This document shows positions 9,778-18,537 of a stretch of 64,000 nucleotides of DNA, in pieces; the stretch's first letter is position 1; the number at the start of each line of letters is the position of its first letter. This stretch comes from Pseudomonas oryzihabitans (GTDB lineage Bacteria; Pseudomonadota; Gammaproteobacteria; Pseudomonadales; Pseudomonadaceae), in assembly GCF_014522265.1 (NCBI RefSeq), contig NZ_CP017024.1, positions 951,001 through 1,015,000 on the forward strand. The letters run 5' to 3'. The notes beneath the pieces were generated by a model that ran no database searches, was not told where the DNA came from, and worked only from the letters and a program-made list of their open reading frames with translations. The translations under genes and the position numbers were made by a program.

Positions 9778-9834
9778 CCCTCGTCCATAAATCGTACCGG
9801 CGGATAGCGCTTATCGACGCGGCTGATGGTGCCC
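9778..9834 (-). promoter_or_regulatory. Conserved upstream block, copy 2
   Basis: Minus strand: ACCATCAGCCGCGTCGAT, CGCTATCC, GTACGATTTA. It is the counterpart of 6346-6402 and lies at the same distance from a small exported-protein gene. Confidence 0.45.
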
Positions 9835-9999
9835 CCGGACGTCTCCGGTCAGGCGCGGACTTTTGTGATGCTCACCTTAAGGTTCTCGTAAGCGCTCCGG
9901 GGAGAGGCTAGCGATACAACCACTACAACCAAGGCTGCCTCCCCACTGACCCCGCGAGCCGCCAGGGCGTCGACAGCCCTTCGAGCAAGGAGATTGGCC

Positions 10000-11244
10000 A
10001 TGTCTACCTGGACTTCTACACAGCGCAACGTGGCCTTCGCCACCTTTGCCAGCTGGACGATGGATGCATTCGACTTCTTCATCCTGGTCTTCGTCCTCAG
10101 CAACCTGTCGACGTATTTCCACAACTCGGTGACCGATGTCTCCCTGTCGATCATGCTGACCCTGGCGGTGCGTCCGATAGGCGCCCTGATCTTCGGGCGC
10201 CTGGCCGAGCGGCATGGGCGCCGGCCGATTTTGATGCTCAACATCGTGCTGTTCTCGGTGTTCGAGCTGCTGTCCGCCTGGTCGCCGACCTTCATGGCGT
10301 TCATGGCTTTCCGTCTTCTCTACGGCGTGGCCATGGGCGGGGTCTGGGGCGTGGCTTCGTCGCTGGCGATGGAAACCATCCCCGATCGCGCGCGCGGGCT
10401 GATGTCGGGGATCTTCCAGGCCGGCTATCCCTGCGGCTACCTGCTCGCCTCCATCGTCTTCGGCTTGTTCTTCACCACGGTGGGCTGGCGCGGCATGTTC
10501 CTGATCGGCGCCCTACCGGTCCTGCTGCTGCCCTTCATCTACTTCAAGGTGCCGGAGTCGCCGGTGTGGCTGGCCGCGCGCGAGCGCAAGGAGAGTACTG
10601 CCCTGCTGCCAATCCTGCGCCAGCACTGGAAGATCTGCCTGTACCTGGTGCTGCTGATGGCCTGCTTCAATTTCTTCAGCCACGGCACCCAGGACCTCTA
10701 TCCCACCTTCCTCAAGGTACAGCACCAGTTCGATGCCCATACCGTGAGTCTGATCGCCATCGGCTACAACATCGCGGCGATGCTCGGCGGCGTGCTCTTC
10801 GGTTCGCTGTCGGAACGCATCGGCCGCAAGAAGGCGATCATGCTGGCCGCACTGCTGTCGTTACCGGTCCTGCCGCTGTGGGCCTTCTCCAGCGGCTCCT
10901 GGACGCTGGGCATCGGCGCCTTCCTGATGCAATTCATGGTGCAGGGCGCCTGGGGCGTGGTGCCCAGCTATCTCAACGAACTGGTGCCGGGCAATGTGCG
11001 CGCCGTGCTGCCGGGCTTCGTCTACCAGATGGGCAACCTGCTGGCCTCGGTCAACGCTACCCTGCAGGCGCATATCGCGGCGGCCCACGGCGGCAACTAT
11101 GGCCTGGCCATGGCGCTGGTGGCAGGCACCGTGGCGCTGCTGATCATCCTCTTCGTGGCCTTCGGCAAGGAGACCCGTGGCATGCAGATTTCCGGAGCGG
11201 TGGCCGAGCAGCCGGCTGGGCTCACGCAGCCGGTTCGCCCATGA
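10000..11244 (+). CDS. MFS transporter, SHS (lactate/sialate:H+ symporter-like) family
   Basis: 414 residues, about 12 transmembrane segments. The N-terminal SWTMDAFDFFILVFVLSNLS resembles SHS/Jen1-like carboxylate carriers; the loops GRLAERHGRRPILM and GSLSERIGRKKAIM are the two MFS signature loops, and FRLLYGVAMGGVWGVASSLA is typical of the family. The ATG at 10000 has AAGGAGATTGGCC before it; an upstream TTG in frame is ignored. Likely imports a monocarboxylate, by family only. Its 3' end overlaps the convergent LysR gene by 23 bases. Confidence 0.85.
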   Translation: MSTWTSTQRNVAFATFASWTMDAFDFFILVFVLSNLSTYFHNSVTDVSLSIMLTLAVRPIGALIFGRLAERHGRRPILMLNIVLFSVFELLSAWSPTFMAFMAFRLLYGVAMGGVWGVASSLAMETIPDRARGLMSGIFQAGYPCGYLLASIVFGLFFTTVGWRGMFLIGALPVLLLPFIYFKVPESPVWLAARERKESTALLPILRQHWKICLYLVLLMACFNFFSHGTQDLYPTFLKVQHQFDAHTVSLIAIGYNIAAMLGGVLFGSLSERIGRKKAIMLAALLSLPVLPLWAFSSGSWTLGIGAFLMQFMVQGAWGVVPSYLNELVPGNVRAVLPGFVYQMGNLLASVNATLQAHIAAAHGGNYGLAMALVAGTVALLIILFVAFGKETRGMQISGAVAEQPAGLTQPVRP

Positions 11245-12133
11245 ATCTGATGATCTCGCCGCGCAGCCAGCGCTCGCCCGGATCCTGGTCCTGGGCCGCG
11301 CGCCAGACCAGCGACAGCTTGGCCGGGACGATGGGAAACGGTGGTTCCTCGATGCGCAGGCCGCCGCCCGCAGCCAGCGCCCGGGCGGCGTAGTCGGGCA
11401 CCGTGGCGAGCAATTCGCTGCCGGCCAGCAGGGCGCCGAGACCGTTGAAGTGGGGTACGCCCAGGGCCACCTTGCGACTGCGGCCGAGGCGCGCCAGGTC
11501 GTCGTCGATGTTGCCGCAGAGATCGCCGGACATCGACACCAGCACATGGGGCCGCGCGCAATAGTCATCCAGGGTCAGGGGCGCGGGATCGCGGTCGGCG
11601 CGCACCACCAGGGCGCGGATGTGCCTCAGGGTACGGCACCTGGCGTTGGCCGGCAGCTGGGTGGTGTAGCTGATGCCCAGGGAAACCTCGCCACTGGCCA
11701 GCAGGCCGGGCAGCAGCAGGAAGTTGGCGTTGCGCACCACCAGCACACAGTGCGGCGCCACCTCGCGCAGATGGGCCAGCAGCGGCGGCAGCAGGCCGCA
11801 CTCGACGTCGTCGGACATGCCCAGGCGAAACACCGCGCGACTGGCGCCGGGGTCGAAGTCGTCGACCTCGCTCAAGGCATTGGACAGGCCGTCCAGCGCC
11901 GGGCGCAGCCGTTCGAGAATGGCCAGGGCCCGCGGCGTGGGCTCCATCGCCCGCCCACTGCGTACCAGCAGGGGGTCGTCGAAGAATTGCCGCAGGCGCA
12001 CCAGGGCGGCACTGATGGCCGGCTGGCCGAGAAAGAGCTTTTCCGCGGTGCGGGTAAGGTTGCGCTCGTGCATCAGGCTTTCGAACACCACCAGCAGGTG
12101 CAGGTCGATGCGGCGCAGGTCGTTGCGGTTCAC
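11222..12133 (-). CDS. LysR-family transcriptional regulator (NodD/SyrM-like)
   Basis: 303 residues starting at a GTG (NRNDLRRIDLHLLVVFESLM). The HTH is LTRTAEKLFLGQPAISAALV, and VRSGRAMEPTPRALAI is typical of the NodD/SyrM/LinR branch, which often controls aromatic or xenobiotic catabolism. It is transcribed on the same strand 68 bases downstream of the YcaC-like gene and may belong to, and control, the 12202-18241 operon. This is inference from position. Confidence 0.88.
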   Translation of the reverse strand: MNRNDLRRIDLHLLVVFESLMHERNLTRTAEKLFLGQPAISAALVRLRQFFDDPLLVRSGRAMEPTPRALAILERLRPALDGLSNALSEVDDFDPGASRAVFRLGMSDDVECGLLPPLLAHLREVAPHCVLVVRNANFLLLPGLLASGEVSLGISYTTQLPANARCRTLRHIRALVVRADRDPAPLTLDDYCARPHVLVSMSGDLCGNIDDDLARLGRSRKVALGVPHFNGLGALLAGSELLATVPDYAARALAAGGGLRIEEPPFPIVPAKLSLVWRAAQDQDPGERWLRGEIIRFMGEPAA

Positions 12134-12201
12134 GGCATCCCTCCGCGAAGGTCTGGCAGGGATAGTCCGGCGCCGAGGGAGGCGCCGGACTATCGTTCCC
12201 C

Positions 12202-12825
12202 TTACTTGGCGGACAGCTTGGCGTAGCTGGTCATCAGGTTGCGGTAGTTGGGGATGTGGTTGGACAGCAGGGCACCCAGGCCCTCGATGTCGTTGCGCCA
12301 GTCGCGGTGCAGCTCGCAGGCCACGCTGAACCAGTTCATCAGTTGCACGCCGGCGGCGCTCATGCGCGCCCAGGCAGCCTGCTGCACGGTCTTGTCGAAG
12401 GTGCCGGAGGCATCGGTCACCACGAAGACGTCGAAGCCTTCGGCGATGGCCGCCAGGGCCGGGAAGGTCACGCAGACGTCGGTCACCACGCCGGCGATGA
12501 TCAGCTGCTTGCGGCCGGTGGCCTTGATGGCGGCGACGAAGTCTTCGTTGTCCCAGGCGTTGATCTGGCCGGGGCGGGCGATGTACGGCGCCTCGGGGAA
12601 CAGCTCGACCAGCTCGGGCACCAGCGGGCCGTTGGGGCCCTGCTCGAAGCTGGTGGTGAGGATGGTGGGCAGGCCGAAGAACTTGGCGCTGTTGGCCAGG
12701 GCCAGGACGTTGTTCTTGAAGTCGCTGGGGGTGAAATCCTGGACCAGCGAGATCAGACCGGCCTGGTGGTCGATCAGCAGGACGACGGCATCGTTCTTGT
12801 CGAGACGGTTGTAGGGCTTGCTCAT
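12202..12825 (-). CDS. YcaC-like cysteine hydrolase (isochorismatase fold)
   Basis: 207 residues. Isochorismatase-like hydrolases act on amide-type bonds through a Cys nucleophile. Asp19 (LLIDHQAGL) and Cys118 (GVVTDVCVTFPA) are in place, with a basic Arg84 in IARPGQINAWDN where a Lys or Arg is expected. Physiological substrate of YcaC proteins is not established. It is the last structural gene of the six-gene minus-strand cluster; GGACTCCACC precedes the ATG. Confidence 0.87.
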   Translation of the reverse strand: MSKPYNRLDKNDAVVLLIDHQAGLISLVQDFTPSDFKNNVLALANSAKFFGLPTILTTSFEQGPNGPLVPELVELFPEAPYIARPGQINAWDNEDFVAAIKATGRKQLIIAGVVTDVCVTFPALAAIAEGFDVFVVTDASGTFDKTVQQAAWARMSAAGVQLMNWFSVACELHRDWRNDIEGLGALLSNHIPNYRNLMTSYAKLSAK

Positions 12826-12873
12826 GGTGGAGTCCTCAGGGAGTGGTTTGGGGGTTGCGGGTGAAGGGCGGCA

Positions 12874-14469
12874 TCAGGCGCCGCCCAGGAGATGGCGAAT
12901 GGCGACGGGTACGCCGGGGGTCTGGTACTGGCGCGCCGCCGCTTCCAGGCGCTGTTCGCCCTGGGTGACGCGGTGGTGGTGGCGCAGGTGTTCCAGCCAG
13001 GATTCGTCGCAGAAGAATTCCTGCCAGCGGCGCGGCTCGGCGCTGTCCTGCAGCAGGGCCCAGGAGAAGGCGCCGTTGCGCCGGCGCATGGCGCCCACCG
13101 CCTGCATGGCCTGGCGAAAGGCCGGACCATGCTCGGGGGCGATGTCGTACTCCAGGGTGACCATCACCGGGCCGCGCTCGCGATCCAGGGAATCGTCGAG
13201 GATCGGCGCCGGCCAGTGCAGCGAAGGGGCGATATCGGCGGCCGGGGTGACCGGCAGACGCAGGCGCCAGGTCAGCCCGATGCCGGCCAGCAGCACCCCG
13301 GCCGCCGCGCTCAGCGCCAGACTCAGGGAGAAGTGACTGGCCAGGGCACCCCAGAGCAAGCCGCCCAGGGCGCTGGTACCAAAGAACACCAGGATGTAGA
13401 CGGCCAGGGCACGGGCGCGCACCCAGCCGGGCACGGCGGTCTGGGCCGCCACCTGCAGGCTGGAGAGCACGGCGATCCAGGCCAGGCCGCTGACCAGCAT
13501 GACCGGCAGCAGCCAGGCGAAGTCGCGAATCCAGGCCAGGCCGAGCAGCACGCCGGCATAGAGCGTACTGGCACCCGCCACCAGCAGGTCGCTGGACAGC
13601 CGTTCGCGCAGCCGCGGCAGGAGCATGGCGCCGCCGATGGCACCCAGGCCGACGCACCCGAGCAGGATGCCGAAATCCAGGGCGGTGCCCTGCAGGGCCT
13701 GGCGCACCAGCAGTGGCAACAGGGCCATGCCGGCGCTGGCGCCGAGGAAAAACGCGGCGGTCCTGGCCAGCACCACCTGCAGCTGGAGCGAGCTGCGGGC
13801 ATAGCGGAGGCCGACCCGGACGGCGCCCAGCAGGCGCTCCGCGGGCAGCACGGCGGCTGCAGGTTGGCGTCGCCAGGTCAGGAGCGCGACGATCACGGCA
13901 AGGAAGGAAACGGAATTGAGGGCGAAGGTCAGCCAGGGACCGGCCAGGCTGACCAGCACCCCGGCGAGCGCCGGGCCGAGGGCACGGGCCACGTTCATGC
14001 CCAGGCTGGACAGGGCGATGGCCGCGGGCAACTCGCTTTTATCGACCAGCTCGGGGGTCAGCGCCGACCAGGCCGGCAGCATCAGCGCCGTGCCCACGCC
14101 CATGGCCAGGGTCAGGCCCAGCAGCAGCGGCACGGTCATCCAGCCGGCCAGGGTCAGCCCGGCCAGAGCCAGGGCTACCGCGGCCATCCACAGCTGCACG
14201 CCGAGCAGGTAGCGCCGGCGGTCGACGATGTCGGCCAGGGCGCCGGCCGGCAGTGCCAGCAGGAACATCGGCAGCGCCCCCGCCACCTGGACCAGGGCCA
14301 CCGCCAGGGGGCTGGCCGACAACGAGGTCATCAACCAGCCGGCGCCCACCTCGTGCATCCAGGTACCGATGTTGGAGGCGATGCTGGCCAGCCACAGCCA
14401 GCGGAAGGTGCGCTGACGCAGGGGCTGCCAGGGCGAGGCGGTGGTGGAAGTCAGGGCGGCGGCGGTCAT
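12874..14469 (-). CDS. MFS exporter (EntS/TetV type) fused to an ABM-like domain
   Basis: 531 residues. Residues 1 to about 415 form a 12-helix MFS of the EntS/DUF894 branch (LWLASIASNIGTWMHEVGAG; ALPAGALADIVDRRRYLL). The last 110 residues are soluble and read like an antibiotic-biosynthesis-monooxygenase (dimeric alpha/beta barrel) domain: VMVTLEYDIAPEHGPAFRQA, then RRNGAFSWALLQD and WLEHLRHHHRVT. Such MFS-ABM proteins occur in other bacteria, but what the soluble part does is not known. It starts 12 bases after the amidohydrolase stop with GGAG upstream, so is cotranscribed. Confidence 0.85.
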   Translation of the reverse strand: MTAAALTSTTASPWQPLRQRTFRWLWLASIASNIGTWMHEVGAGWLMTSLSASPLAVALVQVAGALPMFLLALPAGALADIVDRRRYLLGVQLWMAAVALALAGLTLAGWMTVPLLLGLTLAMGVGTALMLPAWSALTPELVDKSELPAAIALSSLGMNVARALGPALAGVLVSLAGPWLTFALNSVSFLAVIVALLTWRRQPAAAVLPAERLLGAVRVGLRYARSSLQLQVVLARTAAFFLGASAGMALLPLLVRQALQGTALDFGILLGCVGLGAIGGAMLLPRLRERLSSDLLVAGASTLYAGVLLGLAWIRDFAWLLPVMLVSGLAWIAVLSSLQVAAQTAVPGWVRARALAVYILVFFGTSALGGLLWGALASHFSLSLALSAAAGVLLAGIGLTWRLRLPVTPAADIAPSLHWPAPILDDSLDRERGPVMVTLEYDIAPEHGPAFRQAMQAVGAMRRRNGAFSWALLQDSAEPRRWQEFFCDESWLEHLRHHHRVTQGEQRLEAAARQYQTPGVPVAIRHLLGGA

Positions 14470-14481
14470 GGCGGACGCTCC

Positions 14482-16323
14482 TCAGAAGCTGAAGCAGGAG
14501 CAGCCGAAGGCGCCCCAGAAGCCACTGAAGTCGCTGACCGGCACCCGGCTCTGGCGCGCCCGCTCATGGCCGTGGCCATGCACGGAACAGGCGCCGGCGC
14601 ACTGGTGCACGGCGGCCTGCAGGGGCGCGCCGGGCTTCCAGTGGCCGGGCACCTTGACCACCGGCGACCAGTCCGGGGTGACCGGCAAGGGCGGCGGACC
14701 CAGGCGATCGAATTCCTCGGCGCCATGGACGATACGACCACCGACCACGGTCAGCACCGACTCCAGGTGCTTGATGGCCTCTTCCTCGACCGTGAAGAAG
14801 TCCGCCGAGAGCACCGCCACATCGGCCAGCTGGCCTACCCGCAGCTGGCCCTTCTTGCCCTGTTCCGAGGAGAACCAGGCGCTGCCCTGGGTGAACAGCT
14901 GCAGGGCGGTGGCCCGTGGCAGGCCTTCCTGGTAGAGCGCCAGGCCGCCGACGGTACGGCCGCTGACCAGCCAGTACAGCGAGGTCCAGGGGTTGTAGCT
15001 GGAGACGCGGGTGGCATCTGTCCCCGCCCCTACCGGTACGCCTTCGGCGAGCATCCGCTGGATCGGCGGGGTCTGCTCGGCGGCCTGGGCACCATAGCGG
15101 TCGACGAAGTATTCGCCTTGGAAGGCCATGCGGTCCTGGATGGCGATGCCGCCGCCGAGGGCCTTGACCCGCTCGATGTTGCGCGGACTGATGGTCTCGG
15201 CGTGGTCGAAGAACCAGGGCAGCCCGTTGAAGGGCACGTCGCGGTTGACCCGCTCGAAGACGTCGAGCATGCGCGAGATGGATTCGTCGTAGGTGGCGTG
15301 CAGGCGGAACGGCCAGCGCTGCTCCACCAGGTGACGCACCACCGGTTCCAGATCGGCCTCCATGGTGGGCGGCAGGTCCGGGCGCGGTTCGAGGAAGTCT
15401 TCGAAGTCGGCCGCGGAGAAGGCCAGCATCTCGCCGGCGCCGTTGTGGCGGAGGAAGTCGGTGCCCTGGTGCAGGGTGACGCTGCTGGTCCAGTTCCTGA
15501 AGTCGGTCAGCTCTTCCTTGGGCCGCTGGGTGAAGAGGTTGTAGGCGATGCGCACGGTGAGCTGGTCGGCATCGGCCAGTTCCTGGATCACCTGGTAGTC
15601 GTCCGGGTAGTTCTGGAAGCCGCCGCCGGCGTCGATGGCGCTGGTCAGGCCCAGGCGATTGAGCTCGCGCATGAACTGGCGGGTGGAGTTGACCTGGTAT
15701 TCCAGCGGCAGCTTGGGCCCCTTGGCCAGGGTGGCGTAGAGGATCATGGCATTGGGCCGGGCGATGAGCATGCCGGTGGGCTCGCCGCGGGCATCGCGCT
15801 GGATCTCGCCACCTGGCGGATTGGGCGTGTCCTTGGTGTAGCCCACGACACGCAGGGCGGCGCGGTTGAGCAGTGCCCGGTCGTAGAGGTGGAGGATGAA
15901 CACCGGGGTGTCCGGCGCGGCCTGGTTGAGCTCCTCCAGGGTCGGCAGCCGGCGCTCGGCGAACTGGAATTCGTTCCAGCCGCCCACCACCCGCACCCAC
16001 TGGGGCGCCGGGGTGCGCTCGGCCTGGTCCTTGAGCATGCGCAGGGCATCGGCCAGCGAGGGCACGCCCTCCCAGCGCAGTTCCAGGTTGTAGTTGAGGC
16101 CGCCGCGGATCAGGTGCAGGTGGGAGTCGTTGAGGCCGGGGATGGCGCGGCGCCCGCGCAGGTCGACCACCTGGGTGCCCGGGCCGCGATGGGCCATGAC
16201 GTCGCTGTCGCTGCCCACGGCAAGAAAGACGCCGTCCTTGATGGCGACCGCGGTCGCCTCGGGGCGCTCGGGATCGACGGTGTGGAGCTTGCCGTTGTGC
16301 AGAATCAGATCGGCGTGTTGCAT
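14482..16323 (-). CDS. YtcJ-like metal-dependent amidohydrolase
   Basis: 613 residues, long for the family (about 550). Amidohydrolase-3 features: N-terminal LILHNGKLHTVDPERPEATA, metal ligands His68 and His70 in NDSHLHL, a later WFFDHAETISPRNIERV, and GAGTDATRVSSYNPW near the C-terminal end of the barrel. Most likely hydrolyses an N-acyl or cyclic amide; substrate unknown. The last 45 residues form an unusual Cys/His-rich tail (HQCAGACSVHGHGHERA ending FGCSCFSF) that could bind metal. It lies 52 bases after the alpha/beta hydrolase and shares its operon. Confidence 0.88.
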   Translation of the reverse strand: MQHADLILHNGKLHTVDPERPEATAVAIKDGVFLAVGSDSDVMAHRGPGTQVVDLRGRRAIPGLNDSHLHLIRGGLNYNLELRWEGVPSLADALRMLKDQAERTPAPQWVRVVGGWNEFQFAERRLPTLEELNQAAPDTPVFILHLYDRALLNRAALRVVGYTKDTPNPPGGEIQRDARGEPTGMLIARPNAMILYATLAKGPKLPLEYQVNSTRQFMRELNRLGLTSAIDAGGGFQNYPDDYQVIQELADADQLTVRIAYNLFTQRPKEELTDFRNWTSSVTLHQGTDFLRHNGAGEMLAFSAADFEDFLEPRPDLPPTMEADLEPVVRHLVEQRWPFRLHATYDESISRMLDVFERVNRDVPFNGLPWFFDHAETISPRNIERVKALGGGIAIQDRMAFQGEYFVDRYGAQAAEQTPPIQRMLAEGVPVGAGTDATRVSSYNPWTSLYWLVSGRTVGGLALYQEGLPRATALQLFTQGSAWFSSEQGKKGQLRVGQLADVAVLSADFFTVEEEAIKHLESVLTVVGGRIVHGAEEFDRLGPPPLPVTPDWSPVVKVPGHWKPGAPLQAAVHQCAGACSVHGHGHERARQSRVPVSDFSGFWGAFGCSCFSF

Positions 16324-16375
16324 GTGGCCTCCGGGACCAGGATCAGAAGTCCGGGCGCGAGGCGCCCGGGAAGGC

Positions 16376-17193
16376 TCAGCGGGCGACGAAGGCCAGCAGG
16401 TCGCGGTTCAACTGCTCGGCGTGAGTCACCGCGAAGCCGTGGGGGCGCCGGCGTACACCTTGAGCTCGGCGCCACGGATCAGCTCGGCGGCCAGCTTGCC
16501 GGTGGTCGCGAAGGGCACCACCTGGTCGGCGTCGCCGTGGATCACCAGGGTCGGCACGTCGATCTTGGCCATGTCCGGCCGGAAGTCGGTCTCGGAGAAG
16601 GCGGTGACGCAATCCAGGGTGCCTTTCAGCGAAGCCAGCAGGGCGATGTTGAGGGTCTGGGTGAAGACGCCCGCGGAGACCGTCTGGCCCTGGTTGGTGC
16701 CATAGAACACCGGGGCGAAGTCGGCGAGGAACTGGGCGCGGTCCTTCAGCAGACCACCGCGGATACCGTCGAAGACGCTCTGGTCGACGCCCTGGGGGAA
16801 GTCCTGCTGCTGCCCGAACAGCGGGGTGACGGCGCCGAGCAGCGCCAGCTTGGCGACCCACGCCGAGCCATGGCGCGCCAGGTAGCGGCTGACGTCGCCA
16901 CCGCCCATGGAAAAGCCCACCAGGGTGACGTCGCGCAGGTCCAGGTGCTCGATCAGCTCCTTGATGTCATCGGCGAAGGTGTCGTAGTCATAGCCATTCC
17001 ACGGCTGGCCGGAGCGCCCGAAGCCGCGGCGGTCGAAGGCGATGGCGCGATAGCCGTGGCTGGCCAGATGGTGCATCTGGTAGTCCCACATGTCGGCGTC
17101 CAGCGGCCAGCCGTGGCTGAACAGCACGGGCTTGCCGCTGCCCCAGTCCTTGAAATAGATCTCGACGCCGTCGCGGGTGGTGAAGGTGCTCAT
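16376..17193 (-). pseudogene. Alpha/beta hydrolase (non-haem chloroperoxidase/esterase), frameshifted
   Basis: The reading begins at 17193 (MSTFTTRDGVEIYFKDWGSG) and resembles Pseudomonas arylesterase/chloroperoxidase of about 272 residues. Nucleophile Ser95 (VGFSMGGGD) and Asp223 (IHGDADQVVPF) are present. After LKVYAGAP the frame fails: a run of five G (plus strand 16441-16445) must have six for the protein to continue as HGFAVTHAEQLNRDLLAFVA and stop at 16376. The lost position is His252, the catalytic His. With the base restored the gene is 819 bp, 272 residues. Either a sequencing error or inactivation. The start overlaps the upstream gene stop (ATGA). Confidence 0.85.
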
Positions 17194-17819
17194 GGTTGCT
17201 CGCCTCTGTGGGTGGAAGGAGTGGAAAAGGCGCCCGAGCGGGCGTTGAGCCAGGGCGCGCACAGGCGGCTCACCCTCGGCATGATCAGGAATACCACCAG
17301 CGGCACGATGCACAGGGTGATCAGCAGGTTGCTCGGCACAGTGCCGGCCAGCAGCGGATAGCGCGCGAACAGCGGCTGCCACAGTGGTGGGATCAGCATC
17401 GTCAGGGGCGCGATGACCAGGTAGGTCAGCACCGCCTGCTTCCAGGCCGGCGGCGGGCGCACGCCGGGGCGCGGCGGGTTGAACCAGAATTCGGCGTCGG
17501 CATGCACCTCGGGCGCATCGGCCTCGCGCAGCAGCGGCGCCACCTCGGCGATCAGCGCCTGGCGTTCGGGCGAGGCCAGCCAGGCCTGGAGCTGGTCGAC
17601 GTCGGCGAAGCGCACCAGGGTGGTGAAGGCGGCGCCCTCCTCCGCCGGCGGGATGACATCCACGCCCAGGTGGCCGCAGGCCGCGCGGGCGGCGGTGACC
17701 GCGCGCTGCAGCCAGCGCTGGTAGGCGTCCTGCTGGTCGGCCAGGGGCTGGTGGCGGATCACCAGGGTGACGATGCGGCTGTGGGCCTGCTGCAGGTCCT
17801 GCCCGAGTGCGGCACTCAT
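17190..17819 (-). CDS. Membrane protein with antibiotic-biosynthesis-monooxygenase domain
   Basis: 209 residues. The first 110 residues are a dimeric alpha/beta-barrel (ABM-like) domain (IVTLVIRHQPLADQQDAYQR, AFTTLVRFADVDQLQAWLAS). The C-terminal part has two hydrophobic helices (AVLTYLVIAPLTMLIPPLW; NLLITLCIVPLVVFLIM). The start at 17819 overlaps the DoxX stop (ATGA), and the stop overlaps the hydrolase start, so three genes are translationally coupled. The role is probably linked to the chloroperoxidase-like neighbour; no activity can be named. Confidence 0.82.
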   Translation of the reverse strand: MSAALGQDLQQAHSRIVTLVIRHQPLADQQDAYQRWLQRAVTAARAACGHLGVDVIPPAEEGAAFTTLVRFADVDQLQAWLASPERQALIAEVAPLLREADAPEVHADAEFWFNPPRPGVRPPPAWKQAVLTYLVIAPLTMLIPPLWQPLFARYPLLAGTVPSNLLITLCIVPLVVFLIMPRVSRLCAPWLNARSGAFSTPSTHRGEQP

Positions 17820-18241
17820 GACAGCGCCCTCGCGAAACCACCCTGGGTGGCTTGACGCCTGGCCAGCCGCGCCTCCAGCGAATAGCGACCCGGCCCGGTG
17901 AGCGCCAGGGTGCCGAACAGCACCAGCAGCAGCCAGCCGAACTGGCCTTCTTCCAGGGACCACTGCGGATGCACCACCAGCAGCGCAATCAGCAGCACGC
18001 CGAGGATCGGCAGGCAGGCCAGGCGCGTCGCCCAGCCCAGGGCGATCAACAGCGGGCAGACGACCTCGGCGAAAACCGCGAAACCCAGGGTCGGCCAGGC
18101 ACCCAGGTGCAACGGGTCCTCGATCAAGCCGAGTTGCTGGCGGAAATGCAGCGCCTTGGGCAGACCATGCACCGCCAGGAGCAGTCCGGCGCCACCCAGG
18201 CGCAGGAACAAGAGTCCCAGATCCAGTCGCAAGCGTTCCAT
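17816..18241 (-). CDS. DoxX-family membrane protein, head of the minus-strand operon
   Basis: 141 residues, four hydrophobic segments. The pattern GLLFLRLGGAGLLLAVHGLP KAL (split here) with RYSLEARLA near the end is DoxX/SURF4-like. Members are quinol- or redox-linked membrane proteins, mostly uncharacterised. It begins the cluster 18241-12202 (DoxX, ABM protein, hydrolase, amidohydrolase, MFS-ABM, YcaC), all with overlaps or short gaps. A second, unrelated-in-detail DoxX gene points the other way at 18538. Confidence 0.82.
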   Translation of the reverse strand: MERLRLDLGLLFLRLGGAGLLLAVHGLPKALHFRQQLGLIEDPLHLGAWPTLGFAVFAEVVCPLLIALGWATRLACLPILGVLLIALLVVHPQWSLEEGQFGWLLLVLFGTLALTGPGRYSLEARLARRQATQGGFARALS

Positions 18242-18537
18242 GGCCCAGCCTCCCGCGAAAAGAATCGGCTGCGAGAAGACCCCGCGCCGTCGATGGAGCG
18301 GACTTTCACCCGGACGACGCTGGGCGGCCTTGGACGTCTGTGCTGGTTTTTGTACGCCTGTGCTGTGGCGTGCAGGTGAAAGGATTCAGGTCACAGTACG
18401 GATTAGTACGCCGGAAATAGTCAACTCTTGAGAGACTATGAAACGCGGAACGGCTACTTAATCGAATTCAGGGTGGACAGTAACCTGGCCCCATCGCATC
18501 CACACCGGATGCCGGACCTCACCAAGGACAGTCGACG
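18242..18537. promoter_or_regulatory. Divergent intergenic region between two DoxX genes
   Basis: 296 bases, AT-richer than its flanks in the middle (18330-18480). It holds a short inverted repeat GTAC-N6-GTAC at 18396-18409 and must contain promoters for both DoxX genes. No convincing -35/-10 pair could be fixed. Confidence 0.35.

Noticed and set aside
12892..17361. A 1489-codon open frame on the plus strand
   Set aside because: It is antisense to four well-supported minus-strand genes; its Gly/Gln/His/Arg-rich translation is typical of antisense frames in G+C-rich coding DNA.
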